A stretch of DNA of 64,000 nucleotides from Mammaliicoccus sciuri (GTDB lineage: Bacteria > Bacillota > Bacilli > Staphylococcales > Staphylococcaceae), in assembly GCF_025561425.1 (NCBI RefSeq), contig NZ_CP094824.1, forward strand, positions 2,480,001 to 2,544,000, written 5' to 3'. Below the pieces are notes generated by a model. That model did no database searches and had not been told where the DNA came from. It saw nothing but the letters and a program-made list of their open reading frames with translations. Position 1 is the stretch's first letter. Each line of letters begins with the position of its first letter. The translations under genes and the position numbers were made by a program. Shown here in pieces: positions 9,234 to 17,848 of the stretch.

Positions 9234-9785
9234 ATGAAAAAACATGCGAGACAACTAATCATAAGTAATATGGTTTACTTATTAGAACATTATCATTTTG
9301 ATGAAATCACAATAAAAATGTTATGTGCAGAATGTGGCATCAATCGTTCAACATTTTACGCACATTTTAAAGATAAATATGAAACGTATGAAGAAATCAA
9401 ACAGTTTCATATGACGAACTATGAAACATTAATGGATAATATAGAACATTCTATTCTTGAAAACCCTGATAAAAGAAGAAAGTATGTTAAACAGTACTTT
9501 ACAAATGTCTTTTATTACATAGCAAGACATCAGCGATTTTTCACAAGCGTCTTTGTCGTCCATCCAGAAAAAGAACTCATCATCAGCTTTATCAAACTCA
9601 TTAAACTAAGATTTGAAAAATTGATTACACAAATAGGTACACTTCAAGACGTCAATTTCTTCCTAGACTATACAGTCGGTGGACAAATCGCTACCATTTA
9701 TAGTTGGCTAAAAAATGGATGTGTAGAAAAACCAGAAAAAATGGCAGATATTATGTATCGGAATATTATTAAAATTAATAGATAA
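9234..9785 (+). CDS. TetR-family regulator
   Basis: 183 residues. The N-terminal HTH is clear (DEITIKMLCAECGINRSTFY, then AHFKDKYE), and the rest is an all-helical ligand-binding domain with the DYTVGGQIA segment seen in TetR_C-type regulators of efflux genes. GAGGTGACCT precedes the ATG. Its position, divergent from emrAB-like genes, suggests that it represses that operon and is released by a pump substrate. The hairpin repeat doublet and an IS150 element lie just downstream. Confidence 0.88.
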   Translation: MKKHARQLIISNMVYLLEHYHFDEITIKMLCAECGINRSTFYAHFKDKYETYEEIKQFHMTNYETLMDNIEHSILENPDKRRKYVKQYFTNVFYYIARHQRFFTSVFVVHPEKELIISFIKLIKLRFEKLITQIGTLQDVNFFLDYTVGGQIATIYSWLKNGCVEKPEKMADIMYRNIIKINR

Positions 9786-9787
9786 GG

Positions 9788-9854
9788 GCACGATATCTCT
9801 CAGTCTTCGTGCGTTACACCCTTATTTTGTACTCTAGCGCACGATATCTCTCAG
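9788..9854. repeat. Hairpin repeat doublet, locus 1 (right half displaced to 11505-11521)
   Basis: Two copies of a small palindromic unit lie 24 bases apart. Each has a stem GCACGA/TCGTGC(G) and a loop TATCTCTCAGTCT. Unit A (9788-9813) is intact. Unit B begins with CGCACGA at 9838 and is cut after CTCTCAG at 9854 by the IS150 element; the closing arm TCTTCGTGCG reappears at 11512-11521 beyond it. The same doublet, also with unit B split, occurs at 31940. Confidence 0.75.
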
Positions 9855-9892
9855 TGAACATAACCCTGTCAAGTAGACACTAAAAAAAGTAA

Positions 9893-10792
9893 TCAATATG
9901 TTGGCTGTGCTTTTATAAGCGCAGCCATTTTTAATGAAATTCTTTTAGAATTATAAAATTTTATATATTCATTTATTTGCTTTGTGGCGTGTTTTATATC
10001 ATTGAATGTTTGAGATTTGTCTTTGAATACCTCTGATTTGAGTAACCCCCAAAAGCCTTCCATAGGACCATTATCAATACATCTACCTACACGAGACATG
10101 CTTTGCTTCATAGAAGCATTTTTAATCATCTCTCTAAATAGAACACTCGTATATTGGAATCCTCTGTCGCTATGAAATATAATGCCTTCGGTATTTCTTT
10201 TAATTATGGCTTTGTTAAAGGTATCGTATACAAGCTTATTATTGTTTTGAGATGAGACTACATGGCTGATGACTTTCTTAGCACCTAAATCATAAATAGC
10301 GCTTAAATACACTTTAAATCCATTTTTCAATTTAAATTCTGTCACATCTGTTAACCAGACCTTATTAACTTTACTTGTTGTAAATTTTCTGTTTAGGATA
10401 TTTTGAGAAGTGATTTCTGGCTTACTAAGTTTATATTGCCTTCTCTTTTTTCTAATGACAGCTTTTAATCCATACTTCTTCATAATTCTATATACGCGTT
10501 TATGATTAACCTGGAATTTAGTATATAATCTCAGATAAATATAAATTCTTCGATATCCATATATGCCATCATGTTCATGATAAATCCTGAAAATCTCATC
10601 TTTTAATTCGTTATTGAATCTTTCAGATTCTGAAACCTCTCTGTTTTTCCATTTATAATAACTTGCTCTCGATATTTCAAGTGCGGCGCATATCCATTTG
10701 ATTGGATACTTATCTTTTAATGCTTCGATTGTCTTGTATGCTGCTATTTGCTTGATTTTCGATTCATCAACTGCCTCTCTATTTCTTCCTGC
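9893..10792 (-). CDS. IS150-type transposase OrfB (frameshift product)
   Basis: Integrase-core transposase with the DDE triad: Asp in VWLTDVTEF, Asp in IFHSDRGFQY, and Glu in NGPMEGFWGLLKSE, 35 residues on. The frame is open from the A-run near 10792 although the first ATG is only at 10483; the missing N-terminal part (HTH_21: AAYKTIEALKDKYPI...SRASYYKWK) is present upstream. It has no start of its own and is most likely made as an OrfAB fusion by -1 slippage on AAAAAAG at the end of OrfA. The protein is identical to copy 2. Confidence 0.9.
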   Translation of the reverse strand, partial: AGRNREAVDESKIKQIAAYKTIEALKDKYPIKWICAALEISRASYYKWKNREVSESERFNNELKDEIFRIYHEHDGIYGYRRIYIYLRLYTKFQVNHKRVYRIMKKYGLKAVIRKKRRQYKLSKPEITSQNILNRKFTTSKVNKVWLTDVTEFKLKNGFKVYLSAIYDLGAKKVISHVVSSQNNNKLVYDTFNKAIIKRNTEGIIFHSDRGFQYTSVLFREMIKNASMKQSMSRVGRCIDNGPMEGFWGLLKSEVFKDKSQTFNDIKHATKQINEYIKFYNSKRISLKMAALIKAQPTY

Positions 10793-11445
10793 TTTTTTAA
10801 TACCTCATTCTCCATTTGGAGAAATTTATTTCTTTGTTCAAGTGCTTTTATTTTTAATTCAAGTTCTTCTTCTCTAGTTAAAGCTTCAACTGGTTTTCCT
10901 TTACCTCTACCATCTACTAAACCAATATCACCATGTTTTTCATACTTTTTTACCCAATTATAGACTTGTGAATAGTTAACTTGGTACTTTTCAGCTGTCT
11001 TATTAAAGTCTCTATTATTTTCAATACAATATTTAGCTATTTCAATTCTCTCTTCAAATGTTGTTTTTCTAGTATTCATAGTGTCTACCTCCAGATATGG
11101 AAAATAAGATTTATTTTCCTTTCCTTCAGTATACTTTTCCACCCAATTTTTTAAAGTAGCATGATGTGAAATATTGTAATAGGCTGCTAGATCTGAATAC
11201 GTCTTATTAGTCTCTAGATATTCTTTAACAACTTTTTCTTTAAATTCGCGTGTATAGATTTTATTTCGTTTCTTATTTATAAGTGCTGTTATACCATGTT
11301 GCTTATACACTTTATATTTAAATCGAATCACACTATCACTAATATCTAAATTTAACTTATCAATTACATTTTGAAAGGAATAACCCTTTTCATGCAAATC
11401 GAAGATTTCCTGATACAGTTTAACAGGTAGTCTAGTTTTATACAT
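10744..11445 (-). CDS. IS150-type OrfA (HTH protein)
   Basis: 233 residues with two helix-turn-helix modules (LPVKLYQEIFDLHEKGYSFQ and KTTFEERIEIAKYCIENNRD) and a C-terminal leucine-zipper-like helix (LELKIKALEQRNKFLQMENE) used for dimerisation. It binds the terminal repeats. It differs from copy 2 at three visible residues (V/I in QNVID, K/N in INKKR, E/V in NWVEK). The AAAAAAG slip site lies in its last 50 bases and gives the OrfAB transposase. Confidence 0.9.
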   Translation of the reverse strand: MYKTRLPVKLYQEIFDLHEKGYSFQNVIDKLNLDISDSVIRFKYKVYKQHGITALINKKRNKIYTREFKEKVVKEYLETNKTYSDLAAYYNISHHATLKNWVEKYTEGKENKSYFPYLEVDTMNTRKTTFEERIEIAKYCIENNRDFNKTAEKYQVNYSQVYNWVKKYEKHGDIGLVDGRGKGKPVEALTREEELELKIKALEQRNKFLQMENEVLKKQEEIERQLMNRKSSK

Positions 11446-11551
11446 AAAAATACCCCCTATAGAGTTTTAGTTTTTTTAATGTCTACTCTATAGGGAATAA
11501 TACACTCCGTGTCTTCGTGCGTTATATCCTGCTCTTCCATCTTATCCAAAA

Positions 11552-11584
11552 AAGACATTCACCTTTACGATGAATGTCTTTTTT
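11552..11584. terminator. Bidirectional terminator after the PLD-like gene
   Basis: AAGACATTCA / TGAATGTCTT with a nine-base loop, an A-run before and a T-run after it, 9 bases from the end of the PLD-like gene. Confidence 0.8.
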
Positions 11585-11592
11585 ATATACTG

Positions 11593-13107
11593 TTAAAAGC
11601 TTGATAAACCTGTACTTTCTTGAATTCTATATAATACTTTTTTCCATAGTGCTTCGTCTTTGAATTCATCATATTGTGCAGTCATATCGTGTTCGCTATT
11701 ATTCCAAGATTGTTTAAAGTTATTGGATAATTTTTTAAAGGCTGCATCATTTTGTTTACCTTTAATGATAATATCTGATTCTAAATTATAGTCTCCAATG
11801 TTTCTTCTTGTTAAATTCGATGAACCTAATATCATCGTGGCACGATTGTTTTCATTTTGCTCAAACAACATATATTTAGAATGATATTGTTCGGCATTTG
11901 AACGAGCCCATCTTACTTTAATGCTTCCTTTTGAGCGATTGATTAATTCACTCGCAACTGGTTTATTCGGTACGCCTGGCTTTTCTTTACCAAATGCTTC
12001 TTTATTAATATCAAGTATTAGTTTGATATCCACATTTCTTTTAGAAGCTTTAATCAATTCATCAATCACATCTCTGTCTGAAAGATAAAACATACCTATT
12101 GAAATATGGTCTTTGGATTGTGCTTTTTTAATATTTTGAATGACTTTATCTTTAATTTTACCTTCAGTCGCTAATTGCACACTATACTTGGCGTTATCAT
12201 TCCAGCTATTGTTTTTAATTTTGAAATCACTTGGTGAGTATCGACCGCCACTCATATTCGCAACTGCAATTTCTGATTTAATAATTGCATTTTGGATTGG
12301 ACCTGATACTCTAACACCCACATTTTGATGATAGCCACTTGGATCATGTGGATTACTAGATAAAATCATGCCATGTTTTTCTGTAACTAAAGTCTTTCTA
12401 TGATTTGCTTTCATATTTAAAATATTTAAATAGCCTCTAACCGTAACGTCTGGTGCTTCAGGGCTTAATGGATTACTTAACTTACCATTTTCACTATTAC
12501 CAAACCATTGGAAAAATGTTCGATAAATGCCTGAATAAATCGGATTAGAATCTCTTAATTCATTAAGATTTGTATAGTAAACATCTATATTATTGGCTTT
12601 TAGATCCTTAATGTTATCTGGCGTGTATGAACCGTAGAATGAATTAATTGGATCTGTAATCACAATAATTCTCATATCTGGGTTTTCTTTTTTCTTATCA
12701 ATTAATGATTGTGTAAGACGTTGAGATATTTTTGGATAAGTCTTGTCTCCCGTTTGATAATGATTAAATAAGAACATATCCATAATAATAAAATCATCCG
12801 CTTCTTTAATCGTTTCATTTACTTTATCAAATATTTCTTGATTGTACTTCATCTTATTTCCGTTTTTATATGTGACATCAGTTAATAGTTCCACATGGTC
12901 TGTCATCGTTTCTGAACTCACTTTTGAAACGCCATGTGGTAAAGGTTTAAACACATGATAAATACTCATAGCTATCACAATTCCAATAATCAATAAAAGG
13001 AATCCATAAATATATTTCTTTTTATTTTTACGCTTTGATTTATCATTATTCTTTTTTCTTTTTACAGACTGACTTTTCTTTTTGATATTTTTCTTTTTAT
13101 TAGCCAA
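11593..13107 (-). CDS. Membrane-anchored phospholipase-D-like protein
   Basis: 504 residues. A very basic N-terminus (Lys-rich residues 1-31) precedes one membrane helix (about 32-52), so the catalytic part faces outside. Two PLD half-domains follow. The first has NHRKTLVTE (about residue 238), the second YHSKYMLFE with GSSNLTRRN downstream. In both HxK(x)4D motifs the Asp is replaced by Glu. The family includes cardiolipin synthases and nucleases; the anchor and double motif suggest a phosphatidyl-transfer or hydrolysis role at the outer membrane face, unproven. Start chosen at ATG behind AGGAGGGG. Confidence 0.8.
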   Translation of the reverse strand: MANKKKNIKKKSQSVKRKKNNDKSKRKNKKKYIYGFLLLIIGIVIAMSIYHVFKPLPHGVSKVSSETMTDHVELLTDVTYKNGNKMKYNQEIFDKVNETIKEADDFIIMDMFLFNHYQTGDKTYPKISQRLTQSLIDKKKENPDMRIIVITDPINSFYGSYTPDNIKDLKANNIDVYYTNLNELRDSNPIYSGIYRTFFQWFGNSENGKLSNPLSPEAPDVTVRGYLNILNMKANHRKTLVTEKHGMILSSNPHDPSGYHQNVGVRVSGPIQNAIIKSEIAVANMSGGRYSPSDFKIKNNSWNDNAKYSVQLATEGKIKDKVIQNIKKAQSKDHISIGMFYLSDRDVIDELIKASKRNVDIKLILDINKEAFGKEKPGVPNKPVASELINRSKGSIKVRWARSNAEQYHSKYMLFEQNENNRATMILGSSNLTRRNIGDYNLESDIIIKGKQNDAAFKKLSNNFKQSWNNSEHDMTAQYDEFKDEALWKKVLYRIQESTGLSSF

Positions 13108-13234
13108 GTGTTTAATCCCCTCCTTTTTATTTATTATATCAAAACTAAATTGACATCGATGTATTAGTTTGGTATTTTTAATTAATATTAAATTTTTCAG
13201 AATTTTTAGAGTATATAAACAGGAGTGAAGTAAA

Positions 13235-14344
13235 TTGACAGAACAATTAAGACCTTTCCGTGCCGACCATGTAGGTAGCTTACTAAGAACTGAGCCTTTA
13301 AAGAAAGCTCGTCAACAATTTTCAGAAGGTACGATTACTCAAGAAGATTTAAAGAAAGTTGAAGATCAAGAAATCGATAAGATTATTGAAAAGCAATTAG
13401 AAGTCGGATTGAAGAGTATTACAGACGGTGAATTCAGACGTTCTTATTGGCACTTTGATTTCTTAGAAAACTTAACAGGCGTAGAAGATTATGAACCAGA
13501 AATTGGTTTAACATTTAACGGCGTAGAAACTAAAAAACATGACGTAAGAGTTGTAGGAAAAGTCCAATACAACCCAGACCATCCTCACTTCGCTCATTTT
13601 GATTATTTACATAAGCAAGTAAACGGAAGAGCTGTAAGTAAAGTATCTATTCCGAGTCCAAACCAGTTATTCCATCCAAACATATTAAACCATGAAATCT
13701 ATCCAGATATTTATGAATATGCGAAAGATGTTTCAGAAGCTTATCGTCAATCTATTCTTAAATTCTATGAATTAGGTTGCCGCTATTTACAAATTGACGA
13801 TGTATATTGGGCTGGATTAGCAGCAACAAAACAATTAATTAAAAATAGAGAGCGTTCTGAAGAAGAAAAAGCAGAAGCTATCAAACTAGCAGCAAAAGTT
13901 GTCAATGATGCATTAGCTGATTTACCAGAAGATTTATTGATTACAACTCATATTTGTCGTGGTAACTATCAATCATCATGGGCAATTACAGGTGGTTATG
14001 AACCAATTGCGAAAGAACTATTCACTGAAAAGCTACAAGGCTTCTTCTTAGAATATGATGACAATCGTTCAGGAGACTTTGAACCATTAAGACACTTTGA
14101 TAGAAACGATGCATATATTGTATTAGGTTTATTTACATCAAAAACTGGTGAACTTGAAGACAAACAAAATATTCTTGAACGTTTAGACGAAGCAACAAAA
14201 TACGTTTCGAAAGATCAATTATGCTTAAGCCCTCAATGTGGTTTCGCTTCAACAGAAGAAGGTAACATCTTATCTGAAGATGAGCAATGGCGTAAATTAT
14301 CTTATGTCATCGAAACTGCTAAAGAAGTATACGGAGAACTATAA
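13235..14344 (+). CDS. MetE-like methyltransferase (YxjG/YxjH type)
   Basis: 369 residues matching the C-terminal, zinc-containing half of cobalamin-independent methionine synthase as found in stand-alone YxjG/YxjH proteins. The likely zinc ligands are visible: HICRGN near residue 237 and LSPQCGF near 335. FRADHVGSLLR is the typical N-terminus of this group. The start is TTG, spaced 8 bases from AGGAG (13222). No folate-binding half is present, so it may use another methyl donor or serve in methionine salvage. No S-box or T-box leader was seen in the 127 bases upstream. Confidence 0.85.
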   Translation: MTEQLRPFRADHVGSLLRTEPLKKARQQFSEGTITQEDLKKVEDQEIDKIIEKQLEVGLKSITDGEFRRSYWHFDFLENLTGVEDYEPEIGLTFNGVETKKHDVRVVGKVQYNPDHPHFAHFDYLHKQVNGRAVSKVSIPSPNQLFHPNILNHEIYPDIYEYAKDVSEAYRQSILKFYELGCRYLQIDDVYWAGLAATKQLIKNRERSEEEKAEAIKLAAKVVNDALADLPEDLLITTHICRGNYQSSWAITGGYEPIAKELFTEKLQGFFLEYDDNRSGDFEPLRHFDRNDAYIVLGLFTSKTGELEDKQNILERLDEATKYVSKDQLCLSPQCGFASTEEGNILSEDEQWRKLSYVIETAKEVYGEL

Positions 14345-14355
14345 TTCCGCAAAAA

Positions 14356-14390
14356 AATTCCCAATCCGACTCATTCGGATTGGGATTTCT
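14356..14390 (+). terminator. Terminator after the MetE-like gene
   Basis: CCCAATCCG / CGGATTGGG with a seven-base loop, preceded by an A-run and followed by TTTCTTT; works on + and probably on the opposing transcript too. Confidence 0.85.
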
Positions 14391-14402
14391 TTATATTAAA
14401 CT

Positions 14403-14882
14403 TTAAATTGTTTCGAAAGCATATTTTTCAATTACTTCTTGATGTTGTGGATACTGTTCAATTAATTGAGCCTGTGTAAACAGTTCAAATTTTTCAAACT
14501 GGAATCCTGGTGCACACATACATCCTACAAGTGCATAGTCATTGTCACCTTCAACAGTTGAAGCAAATATCACGCCTTTTGGTACAAGCGCTTGTAATAC
14601 ATCTCCCTCTTCAACATTTGGACCAACTTTAACTTTTTCATAATGACCATCCGGATAAATCATATGCACAGTCAATGTTTGTCCTGCATGATAATACCAT
14701 ACCTCATCAGATTCTATTCTATGAAAATGCGAAATATTATTTTTTTCTAATAGAAAATAAATACTTGTATATAACGCGTTGCCATCATTTAAAGCATGTT
14801 CTGATTTAATCGTTTCATGATAGAAACCACCTTCTGGATGCGGTATTAAATTGAGTGCGCTTATCCATTTCTCTTTATTCAT
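14403..14882 (-). CDS. Cupin_5 (DUF985) protein
   Basis: 159 residues of the DUF985 cupin family. HPEGGFYHET at residues 15-24 is the family hallmark. The metal-site-like motif HFHRIESDEVWYYH lies near residue 53, and GDVLQALVPKGVIFAS forms the second cupin strand pair. Reaction unknown; the fold normally binds a metal or a sugar nucleotide. It starts 12 bases after yebC (GGAG ribosome site) and is probably co-transcribed with it. Confidence 0.85.
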   Translation of the reverse strand: MNKEKWISALNLIPHPEGGFYHETIKSEHALNDGNALYTSIYFLLEKNNISHFHRIESDEVWYYHAGQTLTVHMIYPDGHYEKVKVGPNVEEGDVLQALVPKGVIFASTVEGDNDYALVGCMCAPGFQFEKFELFTQAQLIEQYPQHQEVIEKYAFETI

Positions 14883-14894
14883 CTAAACACTCCA

Positions 14895-15608
14895 TTACAA
14901 GTCAACATTGTGGAATACTTGTTGCACGTCTTCTAAATCCTCAATTGCATCGACTAATTTTTCAAACGTTTGTAAATCTTCTTCTGATAATATTACTTCT
15001 GATTGAGCTAACATTGAAAGTTCAGCAACGTCAAAATCTTCTACGCCATTTGCTTTAAGCACATTTTGAACTTGTGCAAATTGATCTGGTTCTGCGTATA
15101 CAATTGTTAAATCTTCTTCTTCGATAACATCTCTCACATCTAAATCTTCTTCTAATAATAGTTCGAAAACTTCATCAGCAGATTTACCTTTAAATGCGAA
15201 TACAGCTGTATGGTTGAACATGTAAGCAACTGAGCCTGATACACCCATATTACCGCCATTTTTACCGAATGCTGCACGTACATCACTTGCTGTACGGTTT
15301 ACGTTATTTGTTAATGCATCAACAATTAGCATTGAACCACTTGGACCGAATCCTTCATATCTTAATTCATCAAAGTTTTCTTCTGATCCGCCTTTAGCTT
15401 TTTCAATTGCTCTATCTATAATATGTTTAGGAACAGAATAAGTTTTAGCTTTTTCTAATACAAATTTAAGATTTTGGTTTGATTCTGGATCAGGTTCACC
15501 TGATTTAGCAGCTACATATATTTCTCTACCAAATTTAGCATAGATTCTACTTGTATTTTTGTCTTTTTGGGCTTTTTTATCCTTAATATTATTCCATTTA
15601 CGTCCCAT
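14895..15608 (-). CDS. yebC: YebC/TACO1-family protein
   Basis: 237 residues, the normal size. [16 protein letters not shown] at the N-terminus, [18 protein letters not shown] near residue 29 and [14 protein letters not shown] near residue 118 identify the YebC/PmpR/TACO1 family. Members bind the ribosome to help translate proline stretches, or act as DNA-binding regulators; which role applies here is not visible. Followed by the cupin gene in the same direction. Confidence 0.93.
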   Translation of the reverse strand: MGRKWNNIKDKKAQKDKNTSRIYAKFGREIYVAAKSGEPDPESNQNLKFVLEKAKTYSVPKHIIDRAIEKAKGGSEENFDELRYEGFGPSGSMLIVDALTNNVNRTASDVRAAFGKNGGNMGVSGSVAYMFNHTAVFAFKGKSADEVFELLLEEDLDVRDVIEEEDLTIVYAEPDQFAQVQNVLKANGVEDFDVAELSMLAQSEVILSEEDLQTFEKLVDAIEDLEDVQQVFHNVDL

Positions 15609-15692
15609 ATTTCCATCTCTCTTTCAAGTGAGTTATTTAACATACTTATTATACAATAATGATTACATCTGGCAAAGTTTACAAATCAAAAA

Positions 15693-15724
15693 ATGTCTGA
15701 GACACGATGATTGCCTCAGACTTG
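15693..15724 (-). terminator. Terminator after the BI-1 gene
   Basis: GTCTGAG / CTCAGAC with a 13-base loop; on the minus strand the hairpin is followed by ATTTTTTG, so it ends the Bax-inhibitor-1 transcript. Confidence 0.7.
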
Positions 15725-15730
15725 TAATGT

Positions 15731-16378
15731 TTAATCTTTTAAAATACTTGCCAGTCTTAAAATGTGCATAATGATGTTGAGTAAATTAATAAACAAATTA
15801 AAGCCCATCTCTCTAGGAGAGAAGTTCCCTAGTTTCATACGGTTAAAATCATACACAGTATACAATAGAAACAGTCCAATACCTATTACAGATAACACTG
15901 TATGGAAAATAGGATTATGGATGAATATACCTAATAAACTTGCGAAGATTAACGCGATTAATGTTACAAATAAATATTTTCCTAAACCTGAGGCATCATC
16001 AATCATAAAGTAGCCGAGTATACCAAAAGCAGCAAATGCACCAATTGCTAAGGCAATATTGCCATAAAACGCTTCTGTACCTAATGTGCCTAAATAATAC
16101 ATAAAGGCCGTATATGAAATCACACCGATAAAGAATGCATATATATTTGAAATTAAACCGCCAAATTTTCTAGACGATTTTACAAATAGCGAAATCATAA
16201 TGAGTACAAATAATCCAATTGTAATTGGTAAATGTAATGCAGGTGGTACGAATTGACCTACATATGTCCCAACTCCAAAGATTACCCAATAATATAAGAA
16301 GTATAGCCATGTTTTTCTAATGGCTGAACCATGAGTATCTGTATGTTGATAAGATGCATATTGGTTATCATAATTCAT
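15731..16378 (-). CDS. Bax-inhibitor-1/YetJ-like membrane protein
   Basis: 215 residues with about seven hydrophobic helices and the BI-1 C-terminal pattern (LYTVYDFNRMKLG near residue 170, where the Asp belongs to the pH-sensing pair in the family). Bacterial YetJ is a pH-gated calcium leak channel; other members are of unknown role. Single gene between yebC and the LysM-CHAP gene. Confidence 0.85.
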   Translation of the reverse strand: MNYDNQYASYQHTDTHGSAIRKTWLYFLYYWVIFGVGTYVGQFVPPALHLPITIGLFVLIMISLFVKSSRKFGGLISNIYAFFIGVISYTAFMYYLGTLGTEAFYGNIALAIGAFAAFGILGYFMIDDASGLGKYLFVTLIALIFASLLGIFIHNPIFHTVLSVIGIGLFLLYTVYDFNRMKLGNFSPREMGFNLFINLLNIIMHILRLASILKD

Positions 16379-16573
16379 CTTTAATCATTCCTTTTTATAA
16401 CGTAATACCAACATTTTACATGCTATTTCTCTATATATCAAACGTCATGTCTTCGATAATTTGTAACATTCATCATACATAAATAAATTACCATATTCCA
16501 TATAGATACGCTCATAACGGTTTTAGTGCACTTCAATCAATGTAAAAAAGTAAAAAGTAATTATTGTGTTTTT

Positions 16574-16605
16574 ATTACAAAGTGATTACATCAGGTACAT
16601 ACAAT
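16574..16605. promoter_or_regulatory. WalR-type box and -10 of the LysM-CHAP gene
   Basis: ATTACAAAGTGATTACA (16574-16590) read on the minus strand is TGTAAT-CACTT-TGTAAT, an exact match to the WalR consensus TGTWAH-N5-TGTWAH. It overlaps the -35 position of a -10 box TACAAT at 16600-16605, about 90 bases upstream of the start codon. WalKR activates staphylococcal wall hydrolases of this type, so this is a credible activator site. Function inferred from motif and position. Confidence 0.7.
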
Positions 16606-16694
16606 ATTATTTTTGTTACCATTACGTGTATAGAAGAAAGTTCATTTTAGTATTCTGTTTTTATATATTATATATACCTAAGGAGGATAAGCCT

Positions 16695-17504
16695 TTGAAA
16701 AAATTTGCATTCGCAGTAACAGCTGTTTCTGGTGTTGCAGCTATAGCAGCTCATAACGACGCCGAAGCTTCAACTCAACATACTGTAAAAAATGGTGAAT
16801 CTTTATGGATGATTGCAGACCAATATGGTGTATCTGTTAATCAACTGAAATCAAGTAACAATATTTCAGGAAATATGATTTTCCCAGGGCAAGTCATTAC
16901 TGTAAACGGAAGTAGTTCAACAGGAGGAAGCGGTTCTCAAGAAACAGCAACTTCAGGCTCTACATACACAGTTAAAAGCGGTGACTCATTATCAGTAATC
17001 GCACAACAAAACGGTGTTACAGTTGACCAACTAATGAAATCAAATAATTTACAAGGTTATATTATCTATCCTGGTCAAACTTTAAAAATTGCTGGTGGAA
17101 GCGGTAGTGATACTTCAACTGCTCCTTCAAATAACACACAACCTACTCAAACAGGTGGCAATCAATCATTCAATGACCAAAACTTATATGACTGGGGTCA
17201 ATGTACATATTACGTATTTGATCGCAGAGCACAAGCTGGTAGTTCAATCAGCACATACTGGGGAGATGCTAAATATTGGGCAGGCGCAGCACAAGCTGAC
17301 GGTTTCCGAGTAGACGGTACTCCTGAAGTAGGTTCAATTATGCAATCTACAGCTGGACAATATGGACACGTATCATATGTAGAATCTATTAACGCAGACG
17401 GAAGTTTATTAGTTTCAGAAATGAACTATAATACGCCTCCAGGTGTTAAAGATTACAGAACAGTCCCAGCATCTCAAGTATATAACTATTCATATATTCA
17501 TTAA
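16695..17504 (+). CDS. Secreted LysM-LysM-CHAP peptidoglycan hydrolase
   Basis: 269 residues from a TTG at 16695, placed right after AAGGAGGATAAGCC; longer frames starting upstream lack a ribosome site. A signal peptide (MKKFAFAVTAVSGVAAIAA, cut after NDAEA) leads into two LysM modules (HTVKNGESLWMIAD and YTVKSGDSLSVIAQ, each with a GNM/GYIIFPGQ end) joined by Ser/Thr/Gly linkers. The C-terminal CHAP domain has the catalytic Cys in WGQCTYYVFD and His in QYGHVSYVE. It should cleave amides or cross-bridges in staphylococcal wall during daughter-cell separation, like Sle1/SsaA relatives. A terminator follows at once. Confidence 0.92.
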   Translation: MKKFAFAVTAVSGVAAIAAHNDAEASTQHTVKNGESLWMIADQYGVSVNQLKSSNNISGNMIFPGQVITVNGSSSTGGSGSQETATSGSTYTVKSGDSLSVIAQQNGVTVDQLMKSNNLQGYIIYPGQTLKIAGGSGSDTSTAPSNNTQPTQTGGNQSFNDQNLYDWGQCTYYVFDRRAQAGSSISTYWGDAKYWAGAAQADGFRVDGTPEVGSIMQSTAGQYGHVSYVESINADGSLLVSEMNYNTPPGVKDYRTVPASQVYNYSYIH

Positions 17505-17510
17505 TAAAAA

Positions 17511-17540
17511 AACCAGTTCAGAAGACGAACTGGTTTTTTC
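17511..17540 (+). terminator. Terminator after the LysM-CHAP gene
   Basis: AACCAGTTC / GAACTGGTT with a seven-base loop and TTTTTTC, seven bases from the stop codon. Confidence 0.85.
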
Positions 17541-17587
17541 TATGCAGAAAATTAGAATATGGTAGTTTTAATTATCTAGGCGCTAAC

Positions 17588-17737
17588 TTCCATTATTCCG
17601 AATTGTGGTAATTAGAATGCTGTAATTTCCATTATTCTGAATTCTGGTAATTAGGTAGGCGCTCGCTTAGAGACATTTCTCAGAATTCTGTCCCTAACAC
17701 TACCTCTTACGGACATTTCTCGGAATTCTGTCCCTAA
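17588..17737. repeat. Two families of short palindromic direct repeats
   Basis: The 344-bp gap between the CHAP and pit genes has no gene but holds two tandem pairs. Pair one: 28-base copies at 17588-17615 and 17627-17654, each with the dyad CCA-N2-ATTC-N-GAAT-N2-TGG. Pair two: copies at about 17670-17697 and 17711-17737 with GGACA..TGTCC around GAATTC and ending TGTCCCTAAC. Copies differ by 1-3 bases and all can fold. AGGCGCT occurs at both edges of pair one (17578 and 17657). Confidence 0.75.
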
Positions 17738-17809
17738 CTCAGAACAACTCCACAAAAAAATCACTTATCAAAAAATCCCTCCTAATTTCTTCAATTTTTC
17801 CATACAAAA

Positions 17810-17840
17810 AACATCCAACCTTAAATGAGTTGGATGTTTT
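17810..17840 (-). terminator. Terminator after the phosphate transporter gene
   Basis: A ten-base stem AACATCCAAC / GTTGGATGTT with A- and T-runs on both sides, nine bases beyond the pit stop codon. Confidence 0.85.
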
Positions 17841-17848
17841 TATATCGA

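Larger units (their letters stand above)
9855..11504 (-). mobile_element. IS150-type (IS3 family) element, copy 1
   Basis: 1650 bp, the same length as copy 2 at 32003 but reversed. Ends read TGTATTATTCCCTATAGAGT and TGAACATAACCCTGTCAAGT inward, both beginning TG and both followed by TAGACA(T/C)TAAAAAAA, i.e. imperfect terminal inverted repeats. It carries OrfA and OrfB. Flanking triplets do not match (CAG on the left, CTC on the right), unlike copy 2, which points to recombination with another copy. Confidence 0.9.

Noticed and set aside
13108-13234. S-box/T-box riboswitch before the MetE-like gene
   Set aside because: The short AT-rich leader shows no conserved stems or antiterminator/terminator pair.
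17588-17737. CRISPR array
   Set aside because: Only two copies of each repeat, unequal spacers of about 11-13 bases, and palindromic units; no cas genes.
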